From Rhodococcus sp. BP22 (GTDB taxonomy: Bacteria; Actinomycetota; Actinomycetes; Mycobacteriales; Mycobacteriaceae), in the NCBI RefSeq assembly GCF_014281965.1, contig NZ_JACFTB010000008.1, positions 164,063 through 228,062 on the forward strand: 64,000 nt of DNA, given 5' to 3'. Shown here piece by piece: positions 54,201 to 63,094 of the stretch (its first letter is position 1; each line of letters starts with the position of its first letter). The position numbers were made by a program, and so were the translations under genes. A model generated the notes under the pieces. The model was not told the DNA's origin. It saw nothing but the letters and a program-made list of their open reading frames with translations, and made no database searches.

Positions 54201-54301
54201 ATCTTCTTCGCCTTGGTCGGGGACTCGACGATGACAAGACGGCGCGGCTCAACAGAGCTGCCGGTGGACCCGTCCCCCGTGCCGTTATTCCGTGTTGCCA
54301 C
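51290..54301 (-). CDS. topA: DNA topoisomerase I
   Basis: A 1003-residue type IA topoisomerase. The TOPRIM domain has VIVESPTKAKKI and ATDPDREGEAIAWHL. The active-site Tyr is in GYITYMRTDSTNLS. C-terminal topoisomerase repeats (GRYGPYL, GRFGPYV) lead to a Lys/Ala-rich tail of about 60 residues built from AKKAPAKK-like repeats, typical of actinobacteria and thought to bind DNA. It relaxes negative supercoils. A GlnRich antisense frame covers it but is a shadow. Confidence 0.97.
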   Translation of the reverse strand: MATRNNGTGDGSTGSSVEPRRLVIVESPTKAKKIAPYLGPNYVVEASVGHIRDLPRGAADVPAKYKGEPWARLGVDVDHDFEALYVVSPEKRSKVAELKSLLKDADELYLATDPDREGEAIAWHLLETLNPKIPVRRMVFNEITKPAILAAAADTRELDQDLVDAQETRRILDRLYGYEVSPVLWKKVMPKLSAGRVQSVATRIIVQRERDRMAFRTAEYWDISATLDAGADAAPRSFGARLVNVDGNRVASGRDFGADGKLKTDAVTVLDEPRARRLADALQGVDLTVASAEDKPYTRKPYPPFMTSTLQQEAGRKLRFSSERTMRVAQRLYENGYITYMRTDSTNLSESAIAAARAQATDLYGAEYVHPSPRQYTRKVKNAQEAHEAIRPAGDVFQTPGQLHSALQTDEFRLYELIWQRTVASQMADLRGTTLTLRITGTAGTGEECTFSAAGRTITFAGFLKAYVESVDDEAGGQSDDAESRLPALKAGHAVTATALDPDGHTTNPPARYTEASLIKTLEELGIGRPSTYASIIKTILDRGYVYKRGSALVPAWVAFSVVALLETHFGRLVDFDFTAGMEDDLDAIAGGRERRGDWLNSFYFGGDTGAEGSVARSGGLKKMVGTNLEDIDAREINSIRLFDDSEGREVHVRVGRYGPYLERLVRNDDDPDGDPISQRANLPDDLPPDELTLEFAEKLFATPQEGRKLGSDPLTGNDIVAKEGRFGPYVTEILPEPPAEPTPPEPDIVPIPQGEESGGGTKTAVKKAAAKKAPAKKAAKKATGPKPRTGSLLKSMDLATITLDDALKLLSLPRVVGVDPESKEEITAQNGRYGPYLKKGTDSRSLTDEEQLFTVTLEDALKIYAEPKRRGRQGEAKPPLRELGIDPVSEAPMVIKDGRFGPYVTDGETNASLRKDDDVADITDDRASELLADRRARGPVKKKATKKATTKKATATKTATKTAAKKAPAKKAAAKKAPAKKTAAKKVAAKKTVAKKTPPAEG

Positions 54302-54445
54302 CTTGTTGCCGAACCTTTCCTATTGCATTGACTCGAAGCACTCCGTGTGCATTTTTACCGGTCGAATCCGACATTTTCTTTCGGTCCGCCTGGTAACAGA
54401 GTGACATACGCCGTCGAAATTCTCGCAGATCGGCTTCTGAACGAC

Positions 54446-55105
54446 CTAGTCGGCGTGCGGCCAGCTGGCACGAGCGTCCGCGTTTTCCGGAGGGGGGCCC
54501 ACGTTCTCGACCAGCCTCATCATGCGCCTTCGCCCGGAAATTCTCAGGCCCGGCGTCGGTCCGCGAGTGCCTATCTGGGTTGGCGCGATTCCGGCACGCA
54601 TCAGGGCCTGCGCGAGCGGGGCATGTGTTTCCGGGGCGTGCGGATCGAGGCCGAGGACGTAACGTTCGCCGTCGGCCTCCGGCTTGCCGGAGGCCAGAAC
54701 CCAGGCCCGTAACTCACGGGATCCGGGAACCCAGCCGGGTGGCATCGCCTTCACCGCGCCTTTGGTCCACAGCGAGGCCAGCGGTGCCAGGTCCGCGACC
54801 GATGCGGTACGAACCAGTGGGCGATTTTCTTCCGACCGGCTCAATTCCGAGACCAACCCACATTCGGCGATCAGATCGGCGATCGCGGCGGCGCGCCATT
54901 CACTGTCGACGACGACAGATATACGCGCGCCCGCAGCTGACACGACGACCTGTCCGGTCGACGCCAGCAGTCCGCTCAAGTCGGTCACCGATGGGGGCAA
55001 CGACTCGGCGGAGAAGAACGACAGCTGGTTCACAGTGTGGACAGTAGGACATTGCCGGGCGAACCGGCGCCTCATGTGCGCGTTTCGCTCGAGCAGATGA
55101 CGCAC
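54446..55105 (-). CDS. Conserved hypothetical protein between topA and cspA (Rv3647c-like position)
   Basis: About 219 residues without membrane segments or recognised motifs: VHTVNQLSFFSAESLPPSVT at the N terminus, WVLASGKPEADGERYVLGLD in the middle, a basic RISGRRRMMRL near the C terminus. The topA-adjacent position matches Rv3647c. ATG 55075 (MRRRFARQ) is an equally possible start. Function unknown. Confidence 0.75.
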   Translation of the reverse strand: MRHLLERNAHMRRRFARQCPTVHTVNQLSFFSAESLPPSVTDLSGLLASTGQVVVSAAGARISVVVDSEWRAAAIADLIAECGLVSELSRSEENRPLVRTASVADLAPLASLWTKGAVKAMPPGWVPGSRELRAWVLASGKPEADGERYVLGLDPHAPETHAPLAQALMRAGIAPTQIGTRGPTPGLRISGRRRMMRLVENVGPPPENADARASWPHAD

Positions 55106-55120
55106 CGACCCGAAAACAAC

Positions 55121-55170
55121 TCATCCCCCTCTTGTCGTTCGCAGAAAATGCGAACGTAAGAGGGGGATGA
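55121..55170 (-). terminator. cspA terminator hairpin
   Basis: Arms of about 20 bases with one bulge (TCATCCCCCTCTTGTCGTTC and complement) around a GAAAA loop, 40 bases after the cspA stop. On the minus strand GTTGTTTTCGG follows. Confidence 0.85.
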
Positions 55171-55208
55171 TGATTGTCGACTCGACCCGCATTGCGGGCG
55201 ATTGTCGA

Positions 55209-55412
55209 TCAGACCGCGTGAACTCCGGTTGCCTGAGGCCCCTTGGTGCCCTGGCCGACCTCGAACTCGACGCGCTGATTCTCCTCGAGGGTACGGAATC
55301 CGTTGCCCTGAATCTCGGAGTAATGAACGAAGACGTCAGCGGACCCGTCTTCTGGTGCGATGAATCCAAAGCCTTTTTCGGCGTTGAACCACTTCACAGT
55401 TCCCTGTGCCAT
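55209..55412 (-). CDS. cspA: Cold-shock protein CspA
   Basis: A 67-residue single cold-shock domain with RNP1 KGFGFI and RNP2 VFVHY. It binds single-stranded RNA/DNA as a chaperone. AGAAAGAGAAGG precedes the ATG. A long untranslated leader upstream, as usual for this family, could allow post-transcriptional control. Confidence 0.97.
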   Translation of the reverse strand: MAQGTVKWFNAEKGFGFIAPEDGSADVFVHYSEIQGNGFRTLEENQRVEFEVGQGTKGPQATGVHAV

Positions 55413-55842
55413 GCTGTTCCTTCTCTTTCTAACACCGGATGCGGTGGACGGCGCATACAGTCCACCGGGCCGGTTCCGACCGTTGTACTTCCTGAATCCC
55501 CCTCGTGAGAACCCCTGCAAAACAGAGATCCCTTCAGGAAATGCTCTGAAAAGCACACCGTTCGCAACATTAGTTTCTGCGAACGTGAAACGAACACAGA
55601 AGCTGCGACCAAGGCAAGTGAACCATGTTCCCTGCAATCGCAACAGTCAGAATGCGCACTTTCCGAACATTTTGTCGATCTTGATGACCACGGAGCCGCC
55701 CGACGATACCGTCGTATGCCTTCACCAGCAGCGATACCGTCCCACTGCAGGTGACCAACCGGCTGACCGATAGCATGAAAACCGCAGGTCGCGGCCCTCG
55801 CAAATGTATGCTGTTCGTTCGATTTTCAAGTATGGAGAGCAC
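55413..55842. other. 430-bp divergent intergenic region between cspA and the helicase
   Basis: No gene found. It should hold both promoters and the cspA leader. An inverted repeat GTTCGCA-N11-TGCGAAC lies at 55560-55584. A TATGGAGAG ribosome-binding site precedes the helicase GTG. Open frames here are short and lack coding character. Confidence 0.7.
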
Positions 55843-58200
55843 GTGACCCAACCGGTTCCACAGCAGAGCTACGGTCGCGCACTACTGGACCGAGTGCTCG
55901 CCGGCACCCCCTCCGGCGAGGATCCGTTGACCCACATCGCGGAGTTACCGGGGCGGGCTTCGCAATTCGTCGACTGGCCGTCGTGGCTGAAGCCCGAAGT
56001 AAGCCGCACGCTGATTTCCAGAGGAATCACCCGACCGTGGAGCCATCAGGCTCACGCCGCGACACTTGCCATCGGTGGTCAGCACGTCGTCTTGTCCACC
56101 GGTACGGCTTCGGGAAAGTCACTGGCATACCAGATGCCGATCTTGTCGACGCTTCTCGACGAACCCCGCGCGACGGCACTGTATCTGGCACCGACGAAGG
56201 CACTGGGCGCAGACCAACTACGCAGCACCATCTCCATCACCGACGAGTTACGCACCGAAGCACCGGAATCGAGTGAGGTCTTCCCGAGCTCGTACGACGG
56301 CGACACCCCCATCGAGACGCGACAGTGGGCCCGCGCCAATGCACGCTGGATTTTCACGAACCCAGACATGGTGCACATCGGAATTCTCGGCGCGCACGAG
56401 CGGTGGGCGAGATTCTTGCGGAACTTGAAATTCGTCGTCGTCGACGAATGCCACTACTACCGTGGTGTTTTCGGTTCCAATGTCGCATTGATACTTCGGC
56501 GCCTTCGACGCATCTGCGCGCGTTACGGTGCCACACCCACCTTCGTTCTGGCGAGTGCCACGACGGCCGATCCGGGAGCAGCGGCCACCCGCCTCGTCGG
56601 CGCTCCCTGCGCGCAGGTCACCGAGGACGGATCTCCGCACGGCCCCCGCACAGTGGCACTGTGGGAACCGCCGCTGTTGAAAGCGATCAAGGGCGAGAAC
56701 GGGGCGCCGGTTCGCCGATCGGCAGGCGCTGAAGCGTCGCGCATCATGGCCGACCTCATCATAGAAGGCGCTCGCACACTGACATTCGTCCGATCCAGGC
56801 GAGGAGCCGAGGTCACCGCTCTCGGCACTCAACGCCTACTCGCCGACGTCGATCGAGACCTACCAACTCGCGTTGCCGCGTACCGTGCGGGATACCTCGC
56901 GGACGATCGACGGAAATTGGAGTCGGATCTTTCCGACGGCACTTTACTCGGCGTCGCCACGACCAACGCTCTCGAATTGGGCGTCGACATCGCCGGTCTC
57001 GACGCTGTCATCGTCGCAGGATTTCCCGGGACCGTCGCCTCGTTCTGGCAGCAGGCCGGCCGCTCGGGAAGGCGAGGAGAGGGATCTCTCGTCGTCCTCG
57101 TCGGCCGCGACGATCCACTCGACACGTACCTGGTTCACCATCCCGCAGCATTGTTGGACAAGCCCATCGAGGCGACGGTCACCGATCCGACCAACCCGTA
57201 CATTCTTCGCCCGCAAATGCTGTGCGCTGCAGCAGAATTACCGATCACCGCCGAAGAGGCAGTGGAGCTGCAGGCCGAGTCGATGCTCACCGCTCTGGCT
57301 GCCGACGGGCTGGTTCGCAAACGGCCGCACGGATGGTTCATCACACCCGAGGGCCAGAAACGGACTCCGCATGCCGCCGTGAACATACGCGGCGGCATCG
57401 GCATTCAGGTCGCCATCGTCGACGGCGGCTCGGGTCGCATGCTCGGGACCGTCGATGGTGGCCGAGCCCCTGCCACAGCACATCCCGGCGCCGTTCACAT
57501 TCACCAGGGTGAATCGTTCGTCGTCGACGAGCTGGATCTCGAGGACGGATTAGCACTCGTCCACCCGGAGCAGCCCGACTGGAGTACCTCTGCCCGCGAG
57601 AGAACCGACATCGTAGTCACGGCCGTGCACTCCCAACAGGATTTCGGCGAGGTGACCACCGCGCTCGTCCAGGTGAACGTCACCCATCAGGTGGTCGGCT
57701 ATCTTCGACGTCTGCACTCCGGCGAGGTCCTCGATTCCATCGATCTCGACATGCCCGAACAGACATTGGACACACGCGCGGTGATGTACACGATCACACC
57801 GGAGCTGCTCGAGGCCAGAGGGATACCGGCGGAACGATTCCCGGGATCACTCCACGCCGCGGAACACGCTGCCATCGGCCTACTTCCGCTCATTGCAACC
57901 TGCGATCGCTGGGACATCGGCGGCGTGTCGACGGCCCTGCACGCGGACACCGGGCTACCCACGATCTTCGTTTACGACGGTTACGACGGCGGTGCAGGAT
58001 TCGCCGACCGGGGGCACAGCGCGCTCCGAGAATGGCTGGCCGCAACGAAGGATGCCATCGAATCATGCGAGTGTCAGACCGGATGTCCGTCCTGCATTCA
58101 GTCACCGAAATGCGGCAACGGTAACGATCCGCTGGACAAGCCTGGCGCCGTCGTGGTGTTGGAAACGGTACTCGGTGCCCTCCGGGCCGGGCCGCGTTGA
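55843..58200 (+). CDS. DEAD/DEAH-box helicase with DUF1998 Cys cluster (MrfA-like)
   Basis: A 785-residue superfamily 2 helicase. Motif I STGTASGKS, motif II DECH, motif III SATT, motif VI QQAGRSGRRGEG. The C-terminal MrfA-like domain ends with the four-Cys cluster CECQTGCPSCIQSPKCG. MrfA of Bacillus acts in mitomycin-C lesion repair, so a DNA-repair role is likely. GTG 55843 has GGAGAG nearby; ATG 55804 is possible. Conserved position next to cspA (Rv3649-like). Confidence 0.92.
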   Translation: MTQPVPQQSYGRALLDRVLAGTPSGEDPLTHIAELPGRASQFVDWPSWLKPEVSRTLISRGITRPWSHQAHAATLAIGGQHVVLSTGTASGKSLAYQMPILSTLLDEPRATALYLAPTKALGADQLRSTISITDELRTEAPESSEVFPSSYDGDTPIETRQWARANARWIFTNPDMVHIGILGAHERWARFLRNLKFVVVDECHYYRGVFGSNVALILRRLRRICARYGATPTFVLASATTADPGAAATRLVGAPCAQVTEDGSPHGPRTVALWEPPLLKAIKGENGAPVRRSAGAEASRIMADLIIEGARTLTFVRSRRGAEVTALGTQRLLADVDRDLPTRVAAYRAGYLADDRRKLESDLSDGTLLGVATTNALELGVDIAGLDAVIVAGFPGTVASFWQQAGRSGRRGEGSLVVLVGRDDPLDTYLVHHPAALLDKPIEATVTDPTNPYILRPQMLCAAAELPITAEEAVELQAESMLTALAADGLVRKRPHGWFITPEGQKRTPHAAVNIRGGIGIQVAIVDGGSGRMLGTVDGGRAPATAHPGAVHIHQGESFVVDELDLEDGLALVHPEQPDWSTSARERTDIVVTAVHSQQDFGEVTTALVQVNVTHQVVGYLRRLHSGEVLDSIDLDMPEQTLDTRAVMYTITPELLEARGIPAERFPGSLHAAEHAAIGLLPLIATCDRWDIGGVSTALHADTGLPTIFVYDGYDGGAGFADRGHSALREWLAATKDAIESCECQTGCPSCIQSPKCGNGNDPLDKPGAVVVLETVLGALRAGPR

Positions 58201-58441
58201 GGTAGCTACTACCGCGAGTCCGCAGACGACTGGGCAAAGCACTGCAGCGTCAACGCGCGCCTTCTGTGGATGTGCCAATGAACAGATCAATCTGGGGGAG
58301 TCGAGGACACCGCTGCTGAATCGGCTATGCCAATGGGTCAACCCGTACAAGCCAATGGTGAGACCACTGTCGACTTCGCACGGATCATCGTCCATGTGAT
58401 CATTCACCGGACACAGCAGCCCCTCGAACTGGAGTGGACAA

Positions 58442-59263
58442 ATCTATGGAAAGAACCTCGCCGCCTACCGTCGTGGCTCCATCTCCGGAGATCGAGAAGC
58501 TTTCCTCATCGAGACCGATGGCACGACGACCCCGATCACCGCGCGTCAGGTCGAACGATGGACCAAACCAGATCGTGACGCCGCAACTTTCTTGTGTTCC
58601 GGTTGTTCGATTCGCGTCTTCCCATGGAACATGGAATCAGAAGACCGGTCCCCGACTTTCAGCTCGGGGACTGGACCCATCAAGCACGGTACCGATTGCG
58701 ACCGAAAGTCTCTACGGGACAATCCCTCGAGTTCTCGTGACCGCGTAACCACCCTCGACGGCACCACCATCTCCGGGATTCCCCACCGCCTGGTGCTAGT
58801 AGACCGCACGGTCACCACCGAAATCGTCTCCGACGGCAATCCCGACACCGACACCGACACTCGCCGTAGATCCCGCGCAGGGAGTGGGACTGCCATGTCA
58901 GTCCCCGGAGGCCGCACCGAATTACGCTGGAGCGAACCACTATCCGAGGATGGAAATTTACTCACCGTCACCTTGCATCCACAACAACGCCTCAGCCGGA
59001 ACCGTCCCCCGATCCTGTGCAGGCTCACCATCGACCGCACAGGATGGCCCACCGGCCGCCGCAACGCCTTTCAGCGCGAGCTGGACTGGGCATATACACA
59101 CGTACGCAAAGCCTGGATCGCGGATAAAACTTCCGCTACAGGTCTTCGCCATCGCGAAACAACATTCGCAAGATCCGACAACGTTCACAGTCCACGACTC
59201 ACGCTTGATCTACCTTACCGACCACAAGATCACCCATTAACCTCGCGCTTTCACGCTGACTGA
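58442..59263 (+). CDS. Hypothetical protein with CoiA-like zinc finger, non-canonical start
   Basis: About 273 residues. The N-terminal part reads GKNLAAYRRGSISGDREAFL, then a CoiA-like zinc module CSGCSIRVFPW ... IKHGTDCD (Cys, Cys, His, Cys). The middle is Thr/Arg-rich; the C terminus has WPTGRRNAFQRELDWAYTHV. The frame is open from 58400 with no ATG, GTG or TTG before TTG 58592, which would cut into the zinc module. ATC 58442 has GGAG eight bases upstream and is my best start. It could also be a gene that lost its 5' end. Function unknown. Confidence 0.55.
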   Translation: MYGKNLAAYRRGSISGDREAFLIETDGTTTPITARQVERWTKPDRDAATFLCSGCSIRVFPWNMESEDRSPTFSSGTGPIKHGTDCDRKSLRDNPSSSRDRVTTLDGTTISGIPHRLVLVDRTVTTEIVSDGNPDTDTDTRRRSRAGSGTAMSVPGGRTELRWSEPLSEDGNLLTVTLHPQQRLSRNRPPILCRLTIDRTGWPTGRRNAFQRELDWAYTHVRKAWIADKTSATGLRHRETTFARSDNVHSPRLTLDLPYRPQDHPLTSRFHAD

Positions 59264-59276
59264 GCGGAAGTCCGTG

Positions 59277-60450
59277 TCATAAACGAAGAATGGTGCCCTG
59301 AACTGGGATAATTCGACTTGCGATAGTTGAATCAACACCAGTTCGAGGAGCACCATCCAGGTGAGCTAGCCTACCCGCGCCTACCCCCACACGTCCGTAG
59401 ACGCCACCGGAACCGGTGTCGTGTCGCACGCCGGCACAGTCCTGCTGCTGCGCACCGCCGAGAAAACCGGCTTGACCACCGCTCTGTCGACCGGGTTGGC
59501 ACCGTGGCGCAAGCCGCTGGCCAGCCACGATCCCGGCAAGATCGTGTTGGACCTCGCGGTGACCCTCGCACTCGGTGGCGACTGCCTCGCCGACATCGCC
59601 CAACTGCGCAACCACCCGGAGGGTCTTCGGCCGGGTAGCCTCCGACCCGGCCGTCTCACGCCTGGTCGCCGACGCCCCGAAAGCACTCGCAGTGATCAAC
59701 ACCGCACGCCGCACCGCTCGGGCCCACGCCTGGGCGGCGGCCGACGAACCTGACCAAACGCCACCTGGGGTACTCGATCGGGTTCTCACTCACCGACGCG
59801 ATGGCCGCCAAGATCGCGATGATCCTGAAGGAGGTGTGGACCCCGGCCTACGACGCCGACGGGAAGGTCCGCGACGGCGCCTGGGTCGCCGAACTTACCG
59901 GCCTACTGGATCTTTCGGGCTAGCCGACCGGGATGGGGGTGATCGTCCAGAAGGAACGACCGCACCCCGGTGCGCAGTTGCGATTCACCGATACCGACGG
60001 GCTGAGACTGACCGCGTTCGCCGCCACCACCACTCGCGGCAAGCTGCCGATCTCGAACTACGGCACCGGAGGCGGGCGCGCTGCGAGGACCGCATCCGGA
60101 CCACGAAAGACACCGGACTGCAGAGCCTTCCGCTGCACGGGTTTGACCAGAACCGGATCTGGCTGGCGGTCGTGCAGTTGGCGTGCGAGCTGACTGCGTG
60201 GACGCAGATGCTCGCCTTCAACATGATCCGGCACTCCGCTGGGAACCCCAACGCCTGCGGTTGCGTCTGCTCTCGATCGCCAGCCGTATCGCCCGGCATG
60301 CCCGCCGTATTCACTTGAGACGTCCGCGCACGCACCGCACGTGGACCTGCTGGCCGCCGGACTCGGGCGCCTCGCTGCGCTACCGGTTCCGACCTGACCT
60401 GCGTCAACCTGCTCGACCCAGGCGAAAGGCAATCCACATTCGGGGCCGTT
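59277..60450 (+). mobile_element. Broken IS1380-family insertion sequence
   Basis: Pieces of an IS1380 transposase in several frames: HAGTVLLLRTAEKTGLTTAL (from 59424), VFGRVASDPAVSRLVADAPK (59620s), NLTKRHLGYSIGFSLTDAMA (59748 on) and RIRTTKDTGLQSLPLHGFDQ near 60100. There are at least three frameshifts, a TAG at 59921, and an internal deletion of about 120 codons that removes the catalytic DDE core region. The left flank has a subterminal inverted repeat around CTGAACTGG/CCAGTTC. Not mobile by itself. Ends are approximate. Confidence 0.85.
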
Positions 60451-60646
60451 GACCCGACGTCACCCGACCGCGTCGGGTACTCGTTCACGGACGAACACGT
60501 TCCCTGGATCGAGACACCCAGTCCGAAGCCGCTCAGGCCAGCACGCGGGACTCACGAAAGATCGAGGCTAGTGCGAGCTGCGCAAGCTATCGATTTTCGG
60601 GAATGACAGCGAGTCGGACCGGCCGCAGCCTCAACCGACCTCACCT

Positions 60647-61150
60647 CTACTCATCTTCGGCGCTCTGCTCGATTTCGTCGTTCCATTGCTGGTACGCAGG
60701 ACTGACCAGATACACCCAGACCGATGAGACGCCGATCTCAGCCGTAACCACCAGGCCCGGAAGGTCCCAGCGCAGGCCGCGGGTCGGTTCGATCCACCAA
60801 TCCGTGGGCCGCTGCCCGAGCAGTTCGAACATCCGCTGCACGAGTGTATTGAAAACTTCATCCAGCTCAGGCTCCAAGTCGCTCCGACCGAGAACCACAT
60901 CACTGGCACAGAAGGCGAGCATATTGATCGCTCGCGACAAGTCGGTTGTCGATATGTCCGCGACGTACACCGACACATCGGGGCGATTGACTTCGAGATT
61001 GGTCACCGCTGCTGGCACCTGCTCATCGAGGCCGCTGAACTGCCAGCCGACCTGACCGCAGAACGGCGGCAGGTCATTGACGGTCCACGTCCAGTCGAAC
61101 TCAGCGGCCGCGCGCACCGCCTGGGCAGCGCGTTCGATATCTGCTCGCAT
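60647..61150 (-). CDS. DUF6301-like protein, copy 1
   Basis: A 167-residue acidic protein with AAEFDWTWTVNDLPPFCGQV, a middle LEVNRPDVSVYVAD and a C-terminal RWDLPGLVVTAEI ... YLVSPAYQQW. It is clearly paralogous to the gene at 62277 on the other strand (FDWTW, NRPD, RWDLP, SPxYQxW in the same order). Such small proteins are frequent in Nocardia/Rhodococcus accessory regions, often near secreted-toxin genes. An immunity-like role is a guess. Confidence 0.75.
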   Translation of the reverse strand: MRADIERAAQAVRAAAEFDWTWTVNDLPPFCGQVGWQFSGLDEQVPAAVTNLEVNRPDVSVYVADISTTDLSRAINMLAFCASDVVLGRSDLEPELDEVFNTLVQRMFELLGQRPTDWWIEPTRGLRWDLPGLVVTAEIGVSSVWVYLVSPAYQQWNDEIEQSAEDE

Positions 61151-61242
61151 CTTTTACGGCTCTCTCTCGTAGTCAGAGTTGGTGGTTCGGTGGTGGCCGT
61201 CAAGGCGGTCGTAGCCTCCCACATCACGACGGGGCCAAGTAC

Positions 61243-61694
61243 TCACAGGTAAGTCATGCCGCGGAGTCGTTCTTCATCCGAGACGATCTGTCCGGGCGGC
61301 GGCGTGTGCTGCACGACGTTGACTGTCAATGATTCGTTTGCCGGTTTTCGAGGGGCCGGAACCCTGGTAGCAGGGCAGCAACCGCAGGTACTGGAACAGC
61401 AAGTTGCCCGATCGCGGCGACATCGTGCAACCCTGCCTGGACCAGGCCACCGAGCCAACTACCTGATGCCGATTCGAACGATCGGGCCTCTAAAGCTGTC
61501 CTTGATCAGGCGGTGGCACTCACTGGATCCTCCTGCCATTGGTAATAAACCGGCTCTGCGGACGAGGAGCCATCCATTAGCTTCTTGAGTTCGATCGTGA
61601 TCAGTCGGTCGCCTTCCAAGTACCCCGTGCGTCCTTTTTCTCGATGAGATCGATGCGTTGGGTCAGAAGTGGTCCCACCTGCGACATGCAGGCT
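61243..61694. other. Remnant region between DUF6301 copy 1 and the AAA fragment
   Basis: No intact gene. Two minus-strand tails look formerly coding: GYLEGDRLITIELKKLMDGS (stop at 61506) and NESLTVNVVQHTPPPGQIVS ending at 61243. Neither has a start or recognisable domain. They could be the C-terminal ends of lost genes upstream of DUF6301 copy 1. Confidence 0.35.
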
Positions 61695-62203
61695 CGATAC
61701 GTCAGACCGTCAATCAGTTGCTCGCGGAGCTTGATTCGGCGGGTGGTAGCAACGATGGCGTGTTCGTTCTCGGTGCGACGAACCTGCCGTGGGATGTCGA
61801 CCCGGCGCTGCGTCGCCCGGGACGCTTCGATCGGATGCTGTTGGTCACCCCGCCGGACCCTGATGCACGCGCGGCCATCGTCCGGTCCCATCTCGGCGGG
61901 AAGCCGATGGAGGGAATCGATCTCGCGCCAGTCGTCGCCGCCGCGGACGGGTTCTCCGGTGCGGACGTCGCCTATCTGTGCGATGAAGCCGCCAAGTCCG
62001 CCATGGACGACTCGATGAGCACTGGGAATCTTCGCTACATCACCAACGCCGACATCCTCGCCGCACGGGCCAGTGTTCAGCCCAGTACTGCGGGGTGGTC
62101 CGAAACGGCACGCACGGTGGTCGAATTCGGGAACAGTGATGGTGCGTTCGACGACCTTGCCACCTATATGCGAGTGTCGGGCAAGAAACGGTGGCGTCGT
62201 TGA
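61695..62203 (+). pseudogene. C-terminal fragment of a FtsH/CDC48-like AAA+ ATPase
   Basis: From about 61695 the frame reads IRQTVNQLLAELDSAG, then ATNLPWDVDPALRRPGRFDR (second region of homology with arginine fingers) and a C-terminal lid helix domain (GFSGADVAYLCDEAAKSAMD). Walker A and Walker B, normally upstream, are absent, and an unrelated sequence abuts at the junction. The gene lost its 5' half and should be inactive as an ATPase. Confidence 0.8.
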
Positions 62204-62276
62204 CTCTGCCCGGTCGCATGTCGGCCAACCGTTGCCAGTATCGCCGCACTCGAACAGAGAGGACTAGCCTCCACAC

Positions 62277-62762
62277 ATGCACGTCGACATCGAAGGCGCC
62301 ACCCGGATCGCCCGCCTCGCTACCGAATTCGACTGGACCTGGGCCGTCGACGACCTGGAACCCTTCTGCGCACAGGCTGGATGGGAGCTCGGCGAACTCA
62401 GGCAAGGTGGCGCCTCGATACGGACGAACTTTCATGTCAACCGGCCGGATGCGCACATGTTCGGGCGGCAACCCAGAATGGATTTGATCTTGATCTTCGT
62501 CTCGGATCTGGCAGATGACGCTACGCCCATGACAGTGGTGCGCCCGCTGCTGGACGAAGGGTTCACGAACCTCGATGTGGCACTTACCGCACTCCTGGGG
62601 ACAGCCACGAGCGCCGAACCCGGACCAGAAGCAGCTCTCCGATGGGACCTGCCCAAAGTGGTCGTCGAACTCAGTACGAGCCCCAGTGCGATCCACCTGA
62701 GTCTGACGAGTCCGGGGTACCAGGCATGGTTGGATGAGCCCGAACCGGAGGATGAGGACTAG
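62277..62762 (+). CDS. DUF6301-like protein, copy 2
   Basis: A 161-residue acidic protein paralogous to 60647-61150: ATEFDWTWAVDDLEPFCAQA, VNRPDAHMF, LRWDLPKVVVEL and LTSPGYQAWLDEP. It lies 73 bp after the AAA fragment in the same orientation. The two copies are inverted around the remnant region. Intact frame and ATG. Confidence 0.78.
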   Translation: MHVDIEGATRIARLATEFDWTWAVDDLEPFCAQAGWELGELRQGGASIRTNFHVNRPDAHMFGRQPRMDLILIFVSDLADDATPMTVVRPLLDEGFTNLDVALTALLGTATSAEPGPEAALRWDLPKVVVELSTSPSAIHLSLTSPGYQAWLDEPEPEDED

Positions 62763-62763
62763 C

Positions 62764-62795
62764 GATCGAGGTCGCATCCGATCGAGGTCGCATCC
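62764..62795. repeat. Tandem 16-bp duplication
   Basis: GATCGAGGTCGCATCC occurs twice head to tail immediately after the DUF6301 copy 2 stop. A recent slippage event is likely. Confidence 0.95.
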
Positions 62796-63094
62796 GGTGC
62801 GGAAACAGGTTTGCGCTCCTCCACGCGAATTGGACCACTCACATCGAATGGTGGCTAGTTACTCGGTGATTCGGGCGAGTGGGAGGGTAGCGGGGTCCTC
62901 ATTCTCGTGGGCTTCGTCGCCACGCGAGGTCGATGATGGCTGTTGTGGGCTTCAGGGTGAGATCGCGGCAACTACTTTGCCGAGCACACCGGAATCGACC
63001 TCATCTACACGGGTTCCGGTCAATACACTGCGGACCGGGTCAACCGTAATTACGGGACTGCCGTGATTACGGTTGACTCGCGGGGGTGTGTAGT
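62796..63094. other. Intergenic region with a 17-bp inverted repeat
   Basis: No gene found. At 63040-63056 and 63061-63077 are arms of GTCAACCGTAATTACGG, one mismatch, 4-base loop. It lies next to the IS3 remnant end and may be an insertion target, a terminator or part of an older element. Confidence 0.6.

Noticed and set aside
52346..54331. A 661-codon plus-strand open frame antisense to topA
   Set aside because: It lies entirely over conserved TopA domains and has no recognisable product.
62734..63066. A 110-residue protein overlapping the end of DUF6301 copy 2
   Set aside because: No domain, crosses a tandem duplication and a hairpin, and lacks coding character.
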